Assembly: GCF_001457475.1 (NCBI RefSeq)
Contig: NZ_LN831029.1
Location: 3,968,001-4,032,000 of the forward strand
Reading direction: 5' to 3'
Source: Achromobacter xylosoxidans
GTDB lineage: Bacteria; Pseudomonadota; Gammaproteobacteria; Burkholderiales; Burkholderiaceae_B
Length of the DNA: 64,000 nucleotides
The translations under genes and the position numbers were made by a program. Positions 26,908-37,258 of this stretch are shown here, one piece after another. The notes beneath the pieces are model-generated. The model ran no database searches. It was given only the letters and a program-made list of their open reading frames with translations, and was not told where the DNA came from. Every line of letters begins with the position of its first letter. Position 1 is the stretch's first letter.

Positions 26908-26925
26908 AAAACGGCGCGAATAAAA

Positions 26926-26956
26926 AAGCTCCACCGATTCGGTGGAGCTTCTTTTT
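26926..26956. terminator. Intrinsic terminator after the siderophore receptor
   Basis: AAGCTCCACCG-ATT-CGGTGGAGCTT is an 11-bp perfect stem, followed by CTTTTT on the plus strand. An A-run on the left gives it bidirectional potential. Confidence 0.9.
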
Positions 26957-26993
26957 GCGTCAGGCCGGCAAGGATCGCCACCTCGCCGCCGGG

Positions 26994-27040
26994 CCGCCCC
27001 CTCGGGGGGCAGCTAGCGCGAAGCGCGCGGCGCGGAGGCC
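26994..27040. repeat. Possible extragenic palindromic element downstream of purL
   Basis: GCCCCC-TC-GGGGGG is followed by a GC-rich palindromic tail (AGCGCGAAGCGCGCGG) just after the purL stop. It resembles dispersed intergenic palindromes seen in Burkholderiales genomes. It may serve as the purL terminator. Copy number cannot be judged from one window. Confidence 0.35.
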
Positions 27041-27044
27041 CCTT

Positions 27045-30000
27045 CTATTTCAGCCAGGCGCGCGCATTGCGGAAGATGCGCATCCACGGGCTGAACTGGC
27101 CGCCGCTGTCGGCGTTGCCCCACTTCTCGGGCGCCCACGACATCATGACGTTGCGGGTCACGCGTTCCGGGTGCGGCATCATCACGGTAAAGCGGCCGTC
27201 GGCGGTGGTGACGGACGTCAGGCCGCCCGGGCTGCCGTTCGGGTTGAACGGATAGGCCTCGGTGGCGTTGCCGCGGTTGTCGATGTAGCGCGCCGCCGCC
27301 AGCACGCGGCCGGCGTCGCCCTGCTGCGAGAAGTCGGCGTAGCCTTCGCCGTGCGCCACCGCGACCGGGATGCGCGCGCCTTCCATGCCGGCAAAGAAGA
27401 TCGACGGCGACTTGGCCAGTTCGACCATCGACAGGCGCGCCTCGTACTTCTCGGACAGGTTGCGGGTGAAGCGCGGCCAGTGCTCGGCGCCCGGGATCAT
27501 CGGGGCCAGCGCGGCCATCATCTGGCAGCCGTTGCACACGCCCAGCGCGAAGGTGTCGGGGCGGGCGAAGTACGCCGCGAACTGATCCGACAGCTTGCCG
27601 TTGAAGCGGATGGTGCGGGCCCAGCCCTCGCCGGCGCCCAGCACGTCGCCGTAGCTGAAGCCGCCCACGGCCACCAGGCCCTGCACCTGCGCCAGGTCAA
27701 CGCGGCCCGACAGCAGGTCGGTCATGTGCACGTCGACCGCGTCAAAGCCCGCGGTGTCGAAGGCCCAGCCCATTTCCACCTGGCTGTTGCAGCCCTGCTC
27801 GCGCAGGATCGCCACGCGCGGGCGCTTGCCGCTGCTGATGAACGGCGCGGCCACGTCTTCCTGCGGGTCGAAGGCCACGTTGGGGCTCATGCCCGGGTCC
27901 TGCGTGTCGCTCCAGACGTCCAGCTCGGCCTGGGCGCACGCGGGGTTGTCGCGGCGCGCCATGATGCGGTAGGAGACTTCGCTCCAGGCGCGGCCGAGGT
28001 CGGCGCGCGGCTGGCCCCAGACCTTCTTGCCGTCGCGGTAGAACTCGACCTCGTCGCCGCCGTTCAGGCCGCCGATGACGTGCGAGTGGGCCGACAGGCC
28101 GGCGCCGCGCAGCACCTGCATGACGGCGTCGCGCTGGGCGGCCGGCACCTGGATGACGGCGCCGGCTTCTTCCGCGAACAGCGCCTTGAGCGTCAGTTCG
28201 TCGCGCTGCACCGCCACCTGTTCCGGACGGATCTTGTAGTCGCCCCAATCGGCCGATTGCGGGTCGAAGGTCAGCATGTCGAGGTTGACCGAGATGCCGG
28301 TGCGGCCGGCGAAGGCCATTTCCACCAGCGTGGCGAACAGGCCGCCGTCCGAACGGTCGTGGTAGGCCAGGATGGTGCCGGCCTCGGCCAGGGTGCGGAT
28401 GGTGACGAAGAAGGCGCGCAGCGCTTCCGGCGAATCGATGTCCGGCACGGTCTCGCCGACCTGGTTGTAGGTCTGCGCCAGGATCGAGCCGCCCATGCGG
28501 TGCAGGCCGCGGCCCAGGTCGATCAGGATCAGCACGCTGTCGCCGGCGTCGGTGCGCAGCTGCGGCGTGAGGCTGGCGCGCACGTCGCCGACCGGCGCGA
28601 AGGCCGTGACGATCAGCGACACCGGCGCCACCACCTGGCGCTGCTCGCCGTCCTGCTCCCAGGAGGTCTTCATGGACAGCGAATCCTTGCCCACCGGGAT
28701 CGACAGGCCGGCGGCCTGGCACAGCTCGCTGACGGCCGACACGGTGTCGTACAGCGCGGCGTCCTGGCCGTCGACGCCGCAGGCGGCCATCCAGTTGGCG
28801 GACAGCTTGATGTCTTCCAGGCGCGCCACGTCGGCGGCGGCCAGGTTGGTCAGGGCCTCGGCCACGGCCATGCGGCCGGAGGCCGGCGCGTTCAGCATGG
28901 CGATGGGGGTGCGTTCGCCCATGGCCATGGCTTCGCCGCGAAAGCCCTGGTAGTCAGCCAGGGTGACGGCGCAGTCGGCCACCGGCACCTGCCACGGGCC
29001 GACCATCTGGTCGCGGCTGGAGAGGCCGCCGACGGTGCGGTCGCCGATGGTGATGAGGAACGACTTGTTGGCCACCGTGGGGTGGCGCAGCACGCGGTAG
29101 GCCGCTTCGGTCAGGTCGATGCCGGCCAGGTCCAGCGGCTCGGACACGCCCGGCAGGCGGCGCACGTCGCGCGTCATGCGCGGCGGCTTGCCCAGGATGA
29201 CGTCGATCGGCACGTCGACCGGACGCACCTCGGCCTCGCCCTGCGGACGGATCGTGTCCAGGCCCGGCAGGCCTTCGCCGTCGACCACGCGCAGCTGGCG
29301 CTCCTCGGTGGCCACGCCGACCACCGCGTAGGGGCAGCGTTCGCGGCGGGCGATGGCGTCGAAACGCTCCAGGTCCTGCGGCAGGATCGACAGGACGTAG
29401 CGTTCCTGCGATTCATTGCTCCAGATCTCGGCGGGCGACAGGCCGGATTCTTCCAGCGGCACGCGCTTCAGATCGAAGATGGCGCCGCGGCCGGCATCGT
29501 TGACCAGTTCCGGGAAAGCGTTGGACAGGCCGCCCGCGCCGACGTCGTGGATGGCGATGATGGGGTTGTTCTCGGCCTGCTGCCAGCAGCGGTCGATCAC
29601 TTCCTGGGCGCGGCGCTCCAGTTCGGGGTTGCCGCGCTGGACCGAGTCGAAATCCAGCTCGGCCGAGTTGCTGCCCATGCTGATGCTGGAGGCGGCGCCG
29701 CCGCCCATGCCGATGCGGAAACCCGGGCCGCCCAGCTGGATCAGCAGCGCGCCGGGAGGGATCTCGTTCTTGTGGGTCAGGCCGGCGTCGATGCTGCCCA
29801 GGCCGCCCGCGATCATGATGGGCTTGTGGTAGCCCCAGCGCGTGCCGCCGGCGGTCTGCTCGAACGAACGGAAATAGCCCAGCAGGTTGGGACGGCCGAA
29901 TTCGTTGTTGAAGGCGGCGCCGCCGATGGGGCCGTCGATCATGATGGACAGCGGTGAGGCGATGCGGTCCGGCAGGCCGTGGTGGTCGGCTTCCCAGGGC

Positions 30001-31094
30001 TGCGTGGCGTCGTCGAAGCGCAGGTGCGAGACGGTGAAGCCGGTCAGGCCGGCCTTGGGCTTGGAGCCGCGGCCGGTGGCGCCTTCGTCGCGGATTTCGC
30101 CGCCGGCGCCGGTCGAGGCGCCGGGGAACGGCGCGATCGCGGTCGGGTGATTGTGCGTCTCGACCTTCATCAGGGTGTGCACGGTGGTGTCGCGGCGGAT
30201 GTACTTGGCGCCATCCACGCCCTCGCCCGTCACCCCGGGCACGCCGGCCTGGAAGCGCTGCGCCGGGCCGCCGGCCATGATGGCGGCGTTGTCCGAGTAG
30301 GCGACCACGGTGCCTTCCGGCTGCGCCTTGTGGGTGGCGCGGATCATGCCGAACAGCGTGTTGGGCTGCTCCTGGCCGTCGATCACCCACTGCGCGTTGA
30401 AGATCTTGTGGCGGCAGTGTTCGCTGTTGGCCTGCGCGAACATCATCAGTTCGACGTCGGTGGGATCACGGCCCAGGTCGCTGAACGACTGGGCCAGGTA
30501 TTCGATCTCGTCGTCGGACAGGGCCAGGCCCAGCGCGCTGTTGGCCTCGACCAGCGCGGCGGCGCCGCGCGCCTGCACGTCGACCGTGCGCATCGGCTTG
30601 CCGGCCAGCGGCTGGAACAGCGCCTGGCCGTCGAAGCTGGCGTCGACCACGGTTTCGGTCATGCGGTCGTGCAGGCAGTCGGCCGCGCGCGCCAGCATGT
30701 CGGCGTCGAACGTCTTGCTGCCCAGCAGGCCGCGTTCGGGCGTGATGACGTAGCGCACGCCGCGCTCGATGCGGTGCACGGCCGACAGGCCACAGTTGTG
30801 GGCGATGTCGGTGGCCTTGCTGGCCCACGGCGAGATCGTGCCCAGGCGCGGGATCACCAGCAGCGCCAGGCTCTTGGCCGGCGCCTCGCCGGTGGCGGGC
30901 GTGCCGTAATCCAGCAGTTGGGTCAGTTGCTGCTGCTGTTCGGCCGTCAGGGCGGCGTCGGTGCTGACGAAGTGCTCGTAGCGGGCGGAAATGTCGGCCA
31001 CGGGCAGGCCGGCTTCCTTCAATTGCGCCAGCAGGCGGTCACGACGAAAGGAGGACAGGACGGAGGAACCAGGCAGATGCTGAACAAGGGACAC
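27045..31094 (-). CDS. purL: Phosphoribosylformylglycinamidine synthase (single-chain)
   Basis: The 1349-residue enzyme converts FGAR, glutamine and ATP to FGAM in purine synthesis. Its length fits the large single-chain form of gammaproteobacteria and betaproteobacteria. Order of domains: N-terminal PurS-like part, linker, two synthase halves ([13 protein letters not shown] in the middle), and a C-terminal class I glutamine amidotransferase with Cys at about 1187 in G-V-C-N-G-C-Q-M-M, then H-G-E-G-Y and H-P-E-R. The GTG start at 31094 gives the usual S-L-V-Q-H-L-P-G-S opening; a longer frame upstream has no homology. It stands alone, divergent from the TRAP genes. Confidence 0.95.
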   Translation of the reverse strand: MSLVQHLPGSSVLSSFRRDRLLAQLKEAGLPVADISARYEHFVSTDAALTAEQQQQLTQLLDYGTPATGEAPAKSLALLVIPRLGTISPWASKATDIAHNCGLSAVHRIERGVRYVITPERGLLGSKTFDADMLARAADCLHDRMTETVVDASFDGQALFQPLAGKPMRTVDVQARGAAALVEANSALGLALSDDEIEYLAQSFSDLGRDPTDVELMMFAQANSEHCRHKIFNAQWVIDGQEQPNTLFGMIRATHKAQPEGTVVAYSDNAAIMAGGPAQRFQAGVPGVTGEGVDGAKYIRRDTTVHTLMKVETHNHPTAIAPFPGASTGAGGEIRDEGATGRGSKPKAGLTGFTVSHLRFDDATQPWEADHHGLPDRIASPLSIMIDGPIGGAAFNNEFGRPNLLGYFRSFEQTAGGTRWGYHKPIMIAGGLGSIDAGLTHKNEIPPGALLIQLGGPGFRIGMGGGAASSISMGSNSAELDFDSVQRGNPELERRAQEVIDRCWQQAENNPIIAIHDVGAGGLSNAFPELVNDAGRGAIFDLKRVPLEESGLSPAEIWSNESQERYVLSILPQDLERFDAIARRERCPYAVVGVATEERQLRVVDGEGLPGLDTIRPQGEAEVRPVDVPIDVILGKPPRMTRDVRRLPGVSEPLDLAGIDLTEAAYRVLRHPTVANKSFLITIGDRTVGGLSSRDQMVGPWQVPVADCAVTLADYQGFRGEAMAMGERTPIAMLNAPASGRMAVAEALTNLAAADVARLEDIKLSANWMAACGVDGQDAALYDTVSAVSELCQAAGLSIPVGKDSLSMKTSWEQDGEQRQVVAPVSLIVTAFAPVGDVRASLTPQLRTDAGDSVLILIDLGRGLHRMGGSILAQTYNQVGETVPDIDSPEALRAFFVTIRTLAEAGTILAYHDRSDGGLFATLVEMAFAGRTGISVNLDMLTFDPQSADWGDYKIRPEQVAVQRDELTLKALFAEEAGAVIQVPAAQRDAVMQVLRGAGLSAHSHVIGGLNGGDEVEFYRDGKKVWGQPRADLGRAWSEVSYRIMARRDNPACAQAELDVWSDTQDPGMSPNVAFDPQEDVAAPFISSGKRPRVAILREQGCNSQVEMGWAFDTAGFDAVDVHMTDLLSGRVDLAQVQGLVAVGGFSYGDVLGAGEGWARTIRFNGKLSDQFAAYFARPDTFALGVCNGCQMMAALAPMIPGAEHWPRFTRNLSEKYEARLSMVELAKSPSIFFAGMEGARIPVAVAHGEGYADFSQQGDAGRVLAAARYIDNRGNATEAYPFNPNGSPGGLTSVTTADGRFTVMMPHPERVTRNVMMSWAPEKWGNADSGGQFSPWMRIFRNARAWLK

Positions 31095-31458
31095 GATGCG
31101 GGCGCCGTATAAGGAAGGGAGCAAAACAAGGATTTTACCCCGCTTGGCGGGTTTTCCCGGACGGAAGGACAGCCATGTCCCGATCCGGCCCGAATTCGTC
31201 CGGCTTTGGCCATTGTTACAAAAGAATTCCGCGACGCAACGGCCGGCCTGTTGCACAGCAATATCCCCACCAAATCCCTGTCCGCATCGCGGGTTATGGC
31301 GTGCACCCGCCCCGCGCCGGCGGCCGCGGTATTGCGACGCACCATGTTGCGGCCATACCGCAGCGCGGGAAAACACGAACACCCCTGCCCTTGCCCCGAC
31401 GGTAGGATGCAGCGACCCCATACCAAGAAAGCGCCCGCCGCGCTGGCCGTTGCCTCAC
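31095..31458. other. Intergenic region between purL and TRAP genes
   Basis: This 364-bp divergent region holds no credible gene. A hairpin CCCGC-TTG-GCGGG followed by TTTT lies at 31139-31155, inside the purL leader side. Read on the minus strand, TAAAAT at 31132-31137 could be a purL -10 element, but no good -35 was found. No promoter for the TRAP operon could be assigned. Confidence 0.4.
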
Positions 31459-32010
31459 ATGTCACGCCCCGAAGCCCCCGCCGAGCCTGTCGAACCGATC
31501 ATCCCCGCCGAAGCAGACCCCGCCGTGAAAGTGCCGCTGGCCATCGAGGACTGGCTGGCCGTGATCCTGCTGGCGGCGCTGGCCATCATTACCTTCCTGA
31601 ACGTGCTGGTGCGCTACTTCACCGACCAGTCGTTCGCCTGGACCGAGGAAATCTCGGTGTTCCTGCTGATCGTGCTGACCATGGCCGGCGGCAGCGTGGC
31701 CTTCGTGCGCAACCACCACATCCGCATCGAGATCCTGGCCGACAACGGCTCGCCGCGGCGCCAGCGCATCATGGCGCTGATCGCCAACTTCTGCGTGCTG
31801 GCGTTCTTCGTGCTGCTGACGGTGCTGTCGATCAAGCTGGTGTCCGACGAATTCGTCTATGAGGAAACCTCGCCCGCCATCGGCGTGCCGACCTGGTGGT
31901 ATTCGATCTGGCTGCCGGTGATGGCCGCCGCCATCTCGCTGCGCACGCTGGGCACGCTGCGGCGGCTGTGGCGGGCGCCGCTGCCCAAGGCCGACGGGGG
32001 CCAGGCATGA
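31459..32010 (+). CDS. TRAP transporter small permease subunit (DctQ)
   Basis: The 183-residue inner-membrane protein has four hydrophobic helices and the DctQ signature N-V-L-V-R-Y-F near residue 52, then A-W-T-E-E-I-S-V-F-L-L near 63, then R-N-H-H-I-R-I-E near 86. It begins M-S-R-P-E-A; the frame is open upstream but homology starts here. It overlaps the DctM gene by 4 bp. Together with DctM and DctP it forms a sodium-driven high-affinity carboxylate importer. No obvious ribosome site precedes the ATG. Confidence 0.9.
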   Translation: MSRPEAPAEPVEPIIPAEADPAVKVPLAIEDWLAVILLAALAIITFLNVLVRYFTDQSFAWTEEISVFLLIVLTMAGGSVAFVRNHHIRIEILADNGSPRRQRIMALIANFCVLAFFVLLTVLSIKLVSDEFVYEETSPAIGVPTWWYSIWLPVMAAAISLRTLGTLRRLWRAPLPKADGGQA

Positions 32011-33305
32011 TCGCCGGCATCCTGTTCGCCGTCTTCATCGCGCTGATGCTGATCGGCGTGCCGGTCGGCGTGGCGCTGGGCATCGGCGGCACCGTGGCCA
32101 TCGTGCTGTCCAACCTGGACACGCCCTGGTATGGCCTGCTGACCGTGCCGCAGAATTTCTACGCCGGGCTGGCCAAGTACCCGCTGCTGGCGATTCCGAT
32201 GTTCGTGCTGGTCGGCTCCATCTTCGACCGCTCCGGCGTGGCCAAGCGGCTGGTGGATTTCGCCATCGCCATCGTCGGCCGCGGCCCCGGCATGCTGCCG
32301 CTGGTGTCGATCGCCGTGGCCATGTTCCTGGGCGGCATCTCGGGCTCCGGCCCGGCCTGCGCCGCCGCGGTGGGCGCGGTGATGATCGCGGCCATGTCGC
32401 GCGCCGGCTATCCGGGCGCGTTCTCGGCCTCGGTGGTGGCGGCGGGCGCGGCCACCGACATCCTGATTCCGCCGTCGGTGGCCTTCATCATCTATTCGGT
32501 GCTGGTGCCCGAGGCCTCGGTGCCGGCGCTGTTCGCCGCCGGCATGGTGCCGGGCATCCTGGCCGGCCTGGCGCTGATCGTGCCGGCCGTGTGGCTGTCG
32601 CGCAAGCACAAGATGGGCATGCTGGAAGCGCACCTGCCGCGCCCGCCGTTCTGGCGCAGCCTGCGCGAGGCCTCGTGGGGCCTGGCCGCGCCGGTGCTGA
32701 TCCTGGGCGGCATGCGCATGGGCTGGTTCACGCCCACCGAGGCGGCCGTGGTGGCGGTGTTCTACGGCCTGTTCGTGGGCATGTGCATCCACCGCACCAT
32801 CAAGCTGCGCGACCTGTACGTGATCCTGCGCGAGGCGGCCGAGCTGTCGGCCGTGATCATGCTGGTGGTGACGCTGGCCGGCATCTTCGCCTGGGCCCTG
32901 TCCACGCTCAGCGTGATCGACCCGATCACCCACGCCATCGTCAATTCCGGGCTGGGCGAATGGGGCGTGCTGGCGCTGCTGATCCTGCTGCTGATGACCG
33001 TCGGCATGTTCCTGGACGGCATCTCCATCTTCCTGATCTTCGTGCCGCTGCTGATGCCGATCGCCAAGGCCTACAACTGGGACCCGGTGTGGTTCGGCGT
33101 GATCCTGACGCTGAAGGTGGCGCTGGGCCAGTTCACCCCGCCGCTGGCGGTCAACCTGATGGTGTCGTGCCGCATCGCGCGCGTGCCGATGGAATCGACG
33201 GTGCGCTGGGTGGTGTGGCTGCTCGGCGCGATGTTCCTGGTGCTGGTGGCGGTGCTGGTGTTCCCGCAGCTGGCGCTGTGGCTGCCGCACAAGCTGGGAT
33301 ATTGA
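32007..33305 (+). CDS. TRAP transporter large permease subunit (DctM)
   Basis: The 432-residue membrane protein has about 12 helices with the DctM motifs P-V-G-V-A-L-G-I-G-G near residue 20, a P-L-L-A-I-P-M-F-V-L-V-G block near 60, G-G-I-S-G-S-G-P-A near 110, and I-P-P-S-V near 155. ATG 32007 overlaps the DctQ stop as ATGA, showing coupling. It is the transport channel of the tripartite system. The DctP gene lies 85 bp downstream. Confidence 0.93.
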   Translation: MIAGILFAVFIALMLIGVPVGVALGIGGTVAIVLSNLDTPWYGLLTVPQNFYAGLAKYPLLAIPMFVLVGSIFDRSGVAKRLVDFAIAIVGRGPGMLPLVSIAVAMFLGGISGSGPACAAAVGAVMIAAMSRAGYPGAFSASVVAAGAATDILIPPSVAFIIYSVLVPEASVPALFAAGMVPGILAGLALIVPAVWLSRKHKMGMLEAHLPRPPFWRSLREASWGLAAPVLILGGMRMGWFTPTEAAVVAVFYGLFVGMCIHRTIKLRDLYVILREAAELSAVIMLVVTLAGIFAWALSTLSVIDPITHAIVNSGLGEWGVLALLILLLMTVGMFLDGISIFLIFVPLLMPIAKAYNWDPVWFGVILTLKVALGQFTPPLAVNLMVSCRIARVPMESTVRWVVWLLGAMFLVLVAVLVFPQLALWLPHKLGY

Positions 33306-33390
33306 GGGAACCGGACGGGGATCTGGACGCCACCGCCCGGCATGCATTCATGACAACAACAGACAGACCCGCAAAGAGAGGAGACGCAAC

Positions 33391-34422
33391 ATGAATTTCC
33401 GCAAGCTGATCGGCGCCACGCTGTGCGCCGCCGCCGTCGCCGCCATTCCCGCGGCCGCGCAGGCGCAGAACTACAAGCCCGAGTACAAGCTCTCCATCGT
33501 CGTCGGCACCACCTTCCCGTGGGGCCAGGGCGCCGAGATCTGGTCGAACCTGGTGCGCGAGCGCACCCAGGGCCGCATCAACATCAAGGTCTACCCCGGC
33601 ACCTCGCTGGTGCAAGGCGACCAGACCCGTGAATTCACCGCCATCCGCCAGGGCGTGATCGACATGGCCGTCGGCTCGACCATCAACTGGTCGCCGCAGG
33701 TCAAGCAGCTCAACCTGTTCTCCCTGCCCTTCCTGATGCCCGACTACGCCGCCATCGACGCGCTGGTGCAGGGCGACGTGGGCAAGGAAATGTTCAAGCT
33801 GATCGAGAAGGCCGGCGTGGTGCCGCTGGCCTGGGGCGAGAACGGCTACCGCCAGCTCAGCAACTCCAAGCGCGAGATCAAGCGGCCCGAGGACATGAAG
33901 GGCATGAAGCTGCGCGTGGTCGGCTCGCCGCTCTACATCGACACGTTCACCGCGCTGGGCGCCAACCCGACCCAGATGAGCTGGGCCGACGCCCAGCCGG
34001 CGCTGGCCAGCGGCGCGGTCGACGGCCAGGAGAACCCGCTGTCGATCTACACCGGCTCCAAGCTCTACACCGTCGGCCAGAAATACCTGACGCTGTGGAA
34101 CTACGTGGCCGATCCGCTGATCTTCGTGGTCAACCGCGAAGTGTGGAATTCGTGGTCGGAAAAGGACCGCGACATCGTGCGCCAGGCCGCGCTGGACGCC
34201 GGCAAGCAGCAGATCGTGATCGCGCGCAAGGGCGTCACGCCGGAAGATCCGTCCTTGCTCAAGGAGATCGAGGGCCATGGCGTCACCGTGACCTCGCTCA
34301 GCCAGGCCGAGCACGACGCCTTCGCCAAGGTCACCCAGCCCGTCTACGACAAGTGGAAGAAGCAGATTGGCGAGGACCTGGTCAATCTGGCCGAGAAGTC
34401 GGTCGCCGCGCGCAAGAAATAA
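33391..34422 (+). CDS. TRAP transporter solute-binding protein (DctP)
   Basis: The 343-residue periplasmic protein has a Sec signal peptide (cleavage near A-Q-A-Q). The DctP domain has Q-G-V-I-D-M-A near residue 87, the G-M-K-L-R-V motif with the carboxylate-binding Arg near 172, and Q-E-N-P near 212. A strong GAGGAGA site precedes the ATG. The Q-M-P gene order places the receptor last, unlike the commoner P-Q-M order. It ends at a very strong terminator. The ligand is an organic acid; no catabolic gene is next to it to narrow this. Confidence 0.92.
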   Translation: MNFRKLIGATLCAAAVAAIPAAAQAQNYKPEYKLSIVVGTTFPWGQGAEIWSNLVRERTQGRINIKVYPGTSLVQGDQTREFTAIRQGVIDMAVGSTINWSPQVKQLNLFSLPFLMPDYAAIDALVQGDVGKEMFKLIEKAGVVPLAWGENGYRQLSNSKREIKRPEDMKGMKLRVVGSPLYIDTFTALGANPTQMSWADAQPALASGAVDGQENPLSIYTGSKLYTVGQKYLTLWNYVADPLIFVVNREVWNSWSEKDRDIVRQAALDAGKQQIVIARKGVTPEDPSLLKEIEGHGVTVTSLSQAEHDAFAKVTQPVYDKWKKQIGEDLVNLAEKSVAARKK

Positions 34423-34520
34423 TCCGGCCAGGACACGACACCGAACAAGCAGCAAGCCCCAGGGGAACGGCGGCGCGAGCCGCCAACCGAGGCAGGGACG
34501 TCAGATCCCGCCCACCAAAA

Positions 34521-34558
34521 GACGGGCGCCGGCCACAAGCCGGCGCCCGTCACCTTTT
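34521..34558. terminator. Strong intrinsic terminator after dctP
   Basis: GACGGGCGCCGGC-CACAA-GCCGGCGCCCGTC is a perfect 13-bp stem with ACCTTTT after it. It lies between dctP and the convergent greB. Confidence 0.9.
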
Positions 34559-34605
34559 GGAGGGTCCGTTTCGGCGGCGGCGCCGCAACGCCCCGTGGCG
34601 CCGTC

Positions 34606-35157
34606 CTACTCCGGGTAGCGCACTTCCAGAATGTCCAGCTCCTCGATCCCGCCCGGCGTGCGCAGCACCACCGTGTCGCCCTCCCGCGCCTTGATCAGCG
34701 CCCGCGCCACCGGCGAGATCCAGCTGATCTTGCCGGCCAGCGGCTCGGCCTCGTCCACGCCGACGATGGTGACGGTGTGCTCCTCGCCGGCCTTGTCGGA
34801 ATACAGCACCGTGGCGCCGAAGAAGACCTGGTCGCGGTTCGGCTGGGCGGCCGGGTCGACCACCTCGGCGATGTCCAGGCGCTTGGTCAGGAAACGCATG
34901 CGGCGATCGATCTCGCGCAGGCGCTTCTTGCCGTAGAGATAGTCGCCGTTCTCGGAACGGTCGCCGTTGGACGCGGCCCACGACACCACCTGCACCACCG
35001 CCGGGCGCTCCACGTTCATCAGGTGCGTCAGCTCGCCGCGCAAGCGCTCGTAGCCTTCGGGCGTCATGTAGTTCTTGGTGCCGGCCGGCAAGGCCTGGGC
35101 CTGCGGCAGGTCATCGTCGTCCTCGTTGTCGGATTCTTTGACAAATGCTTTGTTCAT
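34606..35157 (-). CDS. greB: Transcription elongation factor GreB
   Basis: The 183-residue factor has a 30-residue acidic N-terminal extension (D-N-E-D-D-D-D), then the Gre coiled coil (Y-M-T-P-E-G-Y-E-R-L-R-G-E-L near residue 30). The tip holds the acidic G-D-R-S-E-N-G-D motif that enters the polymerase channel. The C-terminal FKBP-like domain has I-S-W-I-S-P-V-A-R-A-L, the GreB hallmark rather than GreA. It rescues backtracked RNA polymerase by stimulating transcript cleavage. It lies 91 bp downstream of the PHP-domain gene on the same strand. Confidence 0.95.
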   Translation of the reverse strand: MNKAFVKESDNEDDDDLPQAQALPAGTKNYMTPEGYERLRGELTHLMNVERPAVVQVVSWAASNGDRSENGDYLYGKKRLREIDRRMRFLTKRLDIAEVVDPAAQPNRDQVFFGATVLYSDKAGEEHTVTIVGVDEAEPLAGKISWISPVARALIKAREGDTVVLRTPGGIEELDILEVRYPE

Positions 35158-35226
35158 GGCGGGCAGCGCGCTCGGCGCGCGATCAAATCAGTTCAAAGAC
35201 GGCATGGACGCGCCATGCCAGGAGCC

Positions 35227-35245
35227 GGGCGGCGGCGCGCCGCCC
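35227..35245. terminator. Weak hairpin after the PHP-domain gene
   Basis: GGGCGGC-GGCGC-GCCGCCC is a 7-bp stem only 3 bp from the PHP-gene stop on the minus strand. It lacks a T-tract, so it may only stabilise the 3' end. Confidence 0.3.
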
Positions 35246-35248
35246 GCG

Positions 35249-36094
35249 CTAGAACCAGTCGTGCCAGACCGGCTTCAGGTCGGAGGGCAGCGGCGGCAGC
35301 CGGCCCAGGTCCATGCGGCTTTCCTTGGCGCTGTGGAAGTCGGAACCGCGCGAGGCCAGGAAACCATAGCGGCGCGCCACCTCGGCATACTGGCGCGCCT
35401 CTTCCACGGTGTGGCTGCCCGTTGTGACTTCGATGCCCACGCCGCCCAACTGCAGGAATTCGTCGAACAGCGCGGCGAACTGCAGCGGCGTGTACTTGTA
35501 GCGCCCCGGATGCGCGATGACGGCGATGCCGCCGGCGCCACGGATCCAGCCCACCGCCTCGGCCAGGGTGGCCCATTGCATCGGCACGTGGCCCGGGCGG
35601 TCATCGCCCAGGTGCTTGGTGAAGACGGTCTGCACGTCGGGGCAGTAGCCGGCTTCGACCAGGTAGCGCGCGAAGTGCGTGCGGCTGATCAGTTCGGGAT
35701 TGCCGGCGAACGGCAGCGCGCCTTCGTAGGCGCCGGGCATGCCCATTTCGGCCAGGCGCTCGCCGATGCGGCGGGCGCGCTCGGCGCGGCCCGAGCGCGT
35801 CTTGCGCAGGCCTTCGATCAGCGCGGCATTGGAGGGATCGAAACGCAGGCCGACGATGTGCACGGTCAGGCCGGCCCAGGTCACCGAAATCTCGACGCCG
35901 GTGGCAAAGCGCATGCCCAGCTCGCCGGCCATGGCCGCGGCCTCGGCCAGGCCGCCGACCTCGTCGTGGTCGGTCAGGGCCCAGACATCGACGCCGTTGG
36001 CGTGCGCGCGCTGCGCCACGTCGCGCGGCGCCAGGGCGCCATCGGACACGGTGGAATGGCAATGCAGATCGATGTTGAGCACGGGCGTATTCAT
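35249..36094 (-). CDS. rnm: PHP-domain phosphoesterase, RNase AM / nucleoside-bisphosphatase type (YciV/TrpH)
   Basis: The 281-residue protein has the PHP metal motifs H-C-H-S-T-V-S-D-G near residue 11, T-D-H-D near 41, and E-I near 68. H-P-G-R-Y lies near 196, and S-R-G-S-D-F-H near 250. The family includes E. coli RNase AM (YciV), which matures the 5' ends of rRNAs, and a Chromobacterium enzyme that cleaves 3',5'-nucleoside bisphosphates. No signal peptide is present. It is followed by greB on the same strand. Symbol is by family membership; the activity of this protein was not tested. Confidence 0.88.
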   Translation of the reverse strand: MNTPVLNIDLHCHSTVSDGALAPRDVAQRAHANGVDVWALTDHDEVGGLAEAAAMAGELGMRFATGVEISVTWAGLTVHIVGLRFDPSNAALIEGLRKTRSGRAERARRIGERLAEMGMPGAYEGALPFAGNPELISRTHFARYLVEAGYCPDVQTVFTKHLGDDRPGHVPMQWATLAEAVGWIRGAGGIAVIAHPGRYKYTPLQFAALFDEFLQLGGVGIEVTTGSHTVEEARQYAEVARRYGFLASRGSDFHSAKESRMDLGRLPPLPSDLKPVWHDWF

Positions 36095-36263
36095 GGAACC
36101 TATTGTAGAGAAGCCCCGCCCCCCTGGGTAGCGGCGCGGGCGGCGGCGTCCCCAATATGAACGGATGAATCAACGGATGCCGACCGCAAGGCGACTGGCG
36201 GACCATCCCCGGGGCGGCCCGCGTTGCGCTCGGCGCGCGGCGCGCAGGCGCCGCTTGCGGTGG

Positions 36264-37199
36264 TCAGGTGAGCAGGAAGTCCGCCACCGCCGCCACCTGG
36301 TCGTCGGCCATCAGCGTCGGCGCGTGGCCGACGCCGCGCACCTCGTAGACCCGCGCGCGCGGATTGCGCTGGCGCATTTCGTCGACGGTGGCGCGGGTCA
36401 GCAGGTCGGAATGCTCGCCGCGCACGATCAGGATCGGGCAGTCGACCGCATCGTACGAGCGCCACAGGATCTGCTCGCCGGCGGCCAGTTCATCGCCGGT
36501 CTGCAGCGCCATCGGCTGCGCCAGCGCCAGGTCGTAGTGCTTGACCCATTGTCCGCCCTGCTCGGGGTAGACGAAACGCGCCAGGTGATCCCACTGCGCA
36601 TCCGTGTGCGGGCCGAAGGTCTCGGAATTGGCGCGCATGGCCGCCACCGCCTCGGGGAACGACGCGAACGCGCCGGGTTCGCCCACGTACTGTCCGATAC
36701 GCGCCAGCGCGCTGGTTTCCAGCCGCGGGCCGACATCGTTGAGCACCAGCCGCGACAGGCGGATGCCGTCCTGCGGCGGCAACATGCCTGCGTGCGGGCG
36801 CAGCGGCAGCATCGCCCGCGCAAAAGCGGCGGCGCCGGCCAGCCCCAGGCCGATCAGCCCGCCCATCGAGGTGCCGACCCAGGCCAGCGTGGCCGGCCGC
36901 AGCCGCGCCACCAGCGTCACCATGTCGGACACGTATTGCGGCACGGTGTAGAAAGCCGGATTGGCCAGCCAGTCGGATCGGCCGCGGCCGACCACGTCCG
37001 GGCATACCACGCGGTACTGGCCGGCCAGGCGCCGCGCCAGCGTGTCGAAGTCGCGGCCGCTGCGCGTCAGGCCGTGGACGCAGACCAGCACCTGGTCGTT
37101 GGCCGGATCGCCCCATTCCCAGTACGCCATGCGGTGCAGGCCCGCCGGGCTGGCGCAGGTGACGAATTCCAATCGGGGTTCCAGGCTCGCATCCAGCAT
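36264..37199 (-). CDS. Alpha/beta hydrolase
   Basis: The 311-residue protein has an alpha/beta-hydrolase core with C-V-H-G-L-T-R-S-G near residue 41, D-V-V-G-R-G-R-S near 68, the nucleophile elbow G-T-S-M-G-G with Ser near 108, and a late catalytic His in G-V-G-H-A-P-T. GGAG lies seven bases before the ATG, which fixes the start within a longer open frame. It has no signal peptide. It lies between a P-loop kinase-like gene and the PHP-domain gene on the same strand; these gaps are 59 and 169 bp. Substrate is unknown. Confidence 0.82.
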   Translation of the reverse strand: MLDASLEPRLEFVTCASPAGLHRMAYWEWGDPANDQVLVCVHGLTRSGRDFDTLARRLAGQYRVVCPDVVGRGRSDWLANPAFYTVPQYVSDMVTLVARLRPATLAWVGTSMGGLIGLGLAGAAAFARAMLPLRPHAGMLPPQDGIRLSRLVLNDVGPRLETSALARIGQYVGEPGAFASFPEAVAAMRANSETFGPHTDAQWDHLARFVYPEQGGQWVKHYDLALAQPMALQTGDELAAGEQILWRSYDAVDCPILIVRGEHSDLLTRATVDEMRQRNPRARVYEVRGVGHAPTLMADDQVAAVADFLLT

Positions 37200-37258
37200 C
37201 GTTGTGCTCCAAAAGACCAACGCGCGCCGCGACGGCGGCGCCGCGCATGGCCGGTATC

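Noticed and set aside
27045-31421. Long open frames on both strands of the purL region, including one of about 1040 codons on the plus strand.
   Set aside because: They are antisense shadows caused by high GC; only the purL frame shows domain order and homology.
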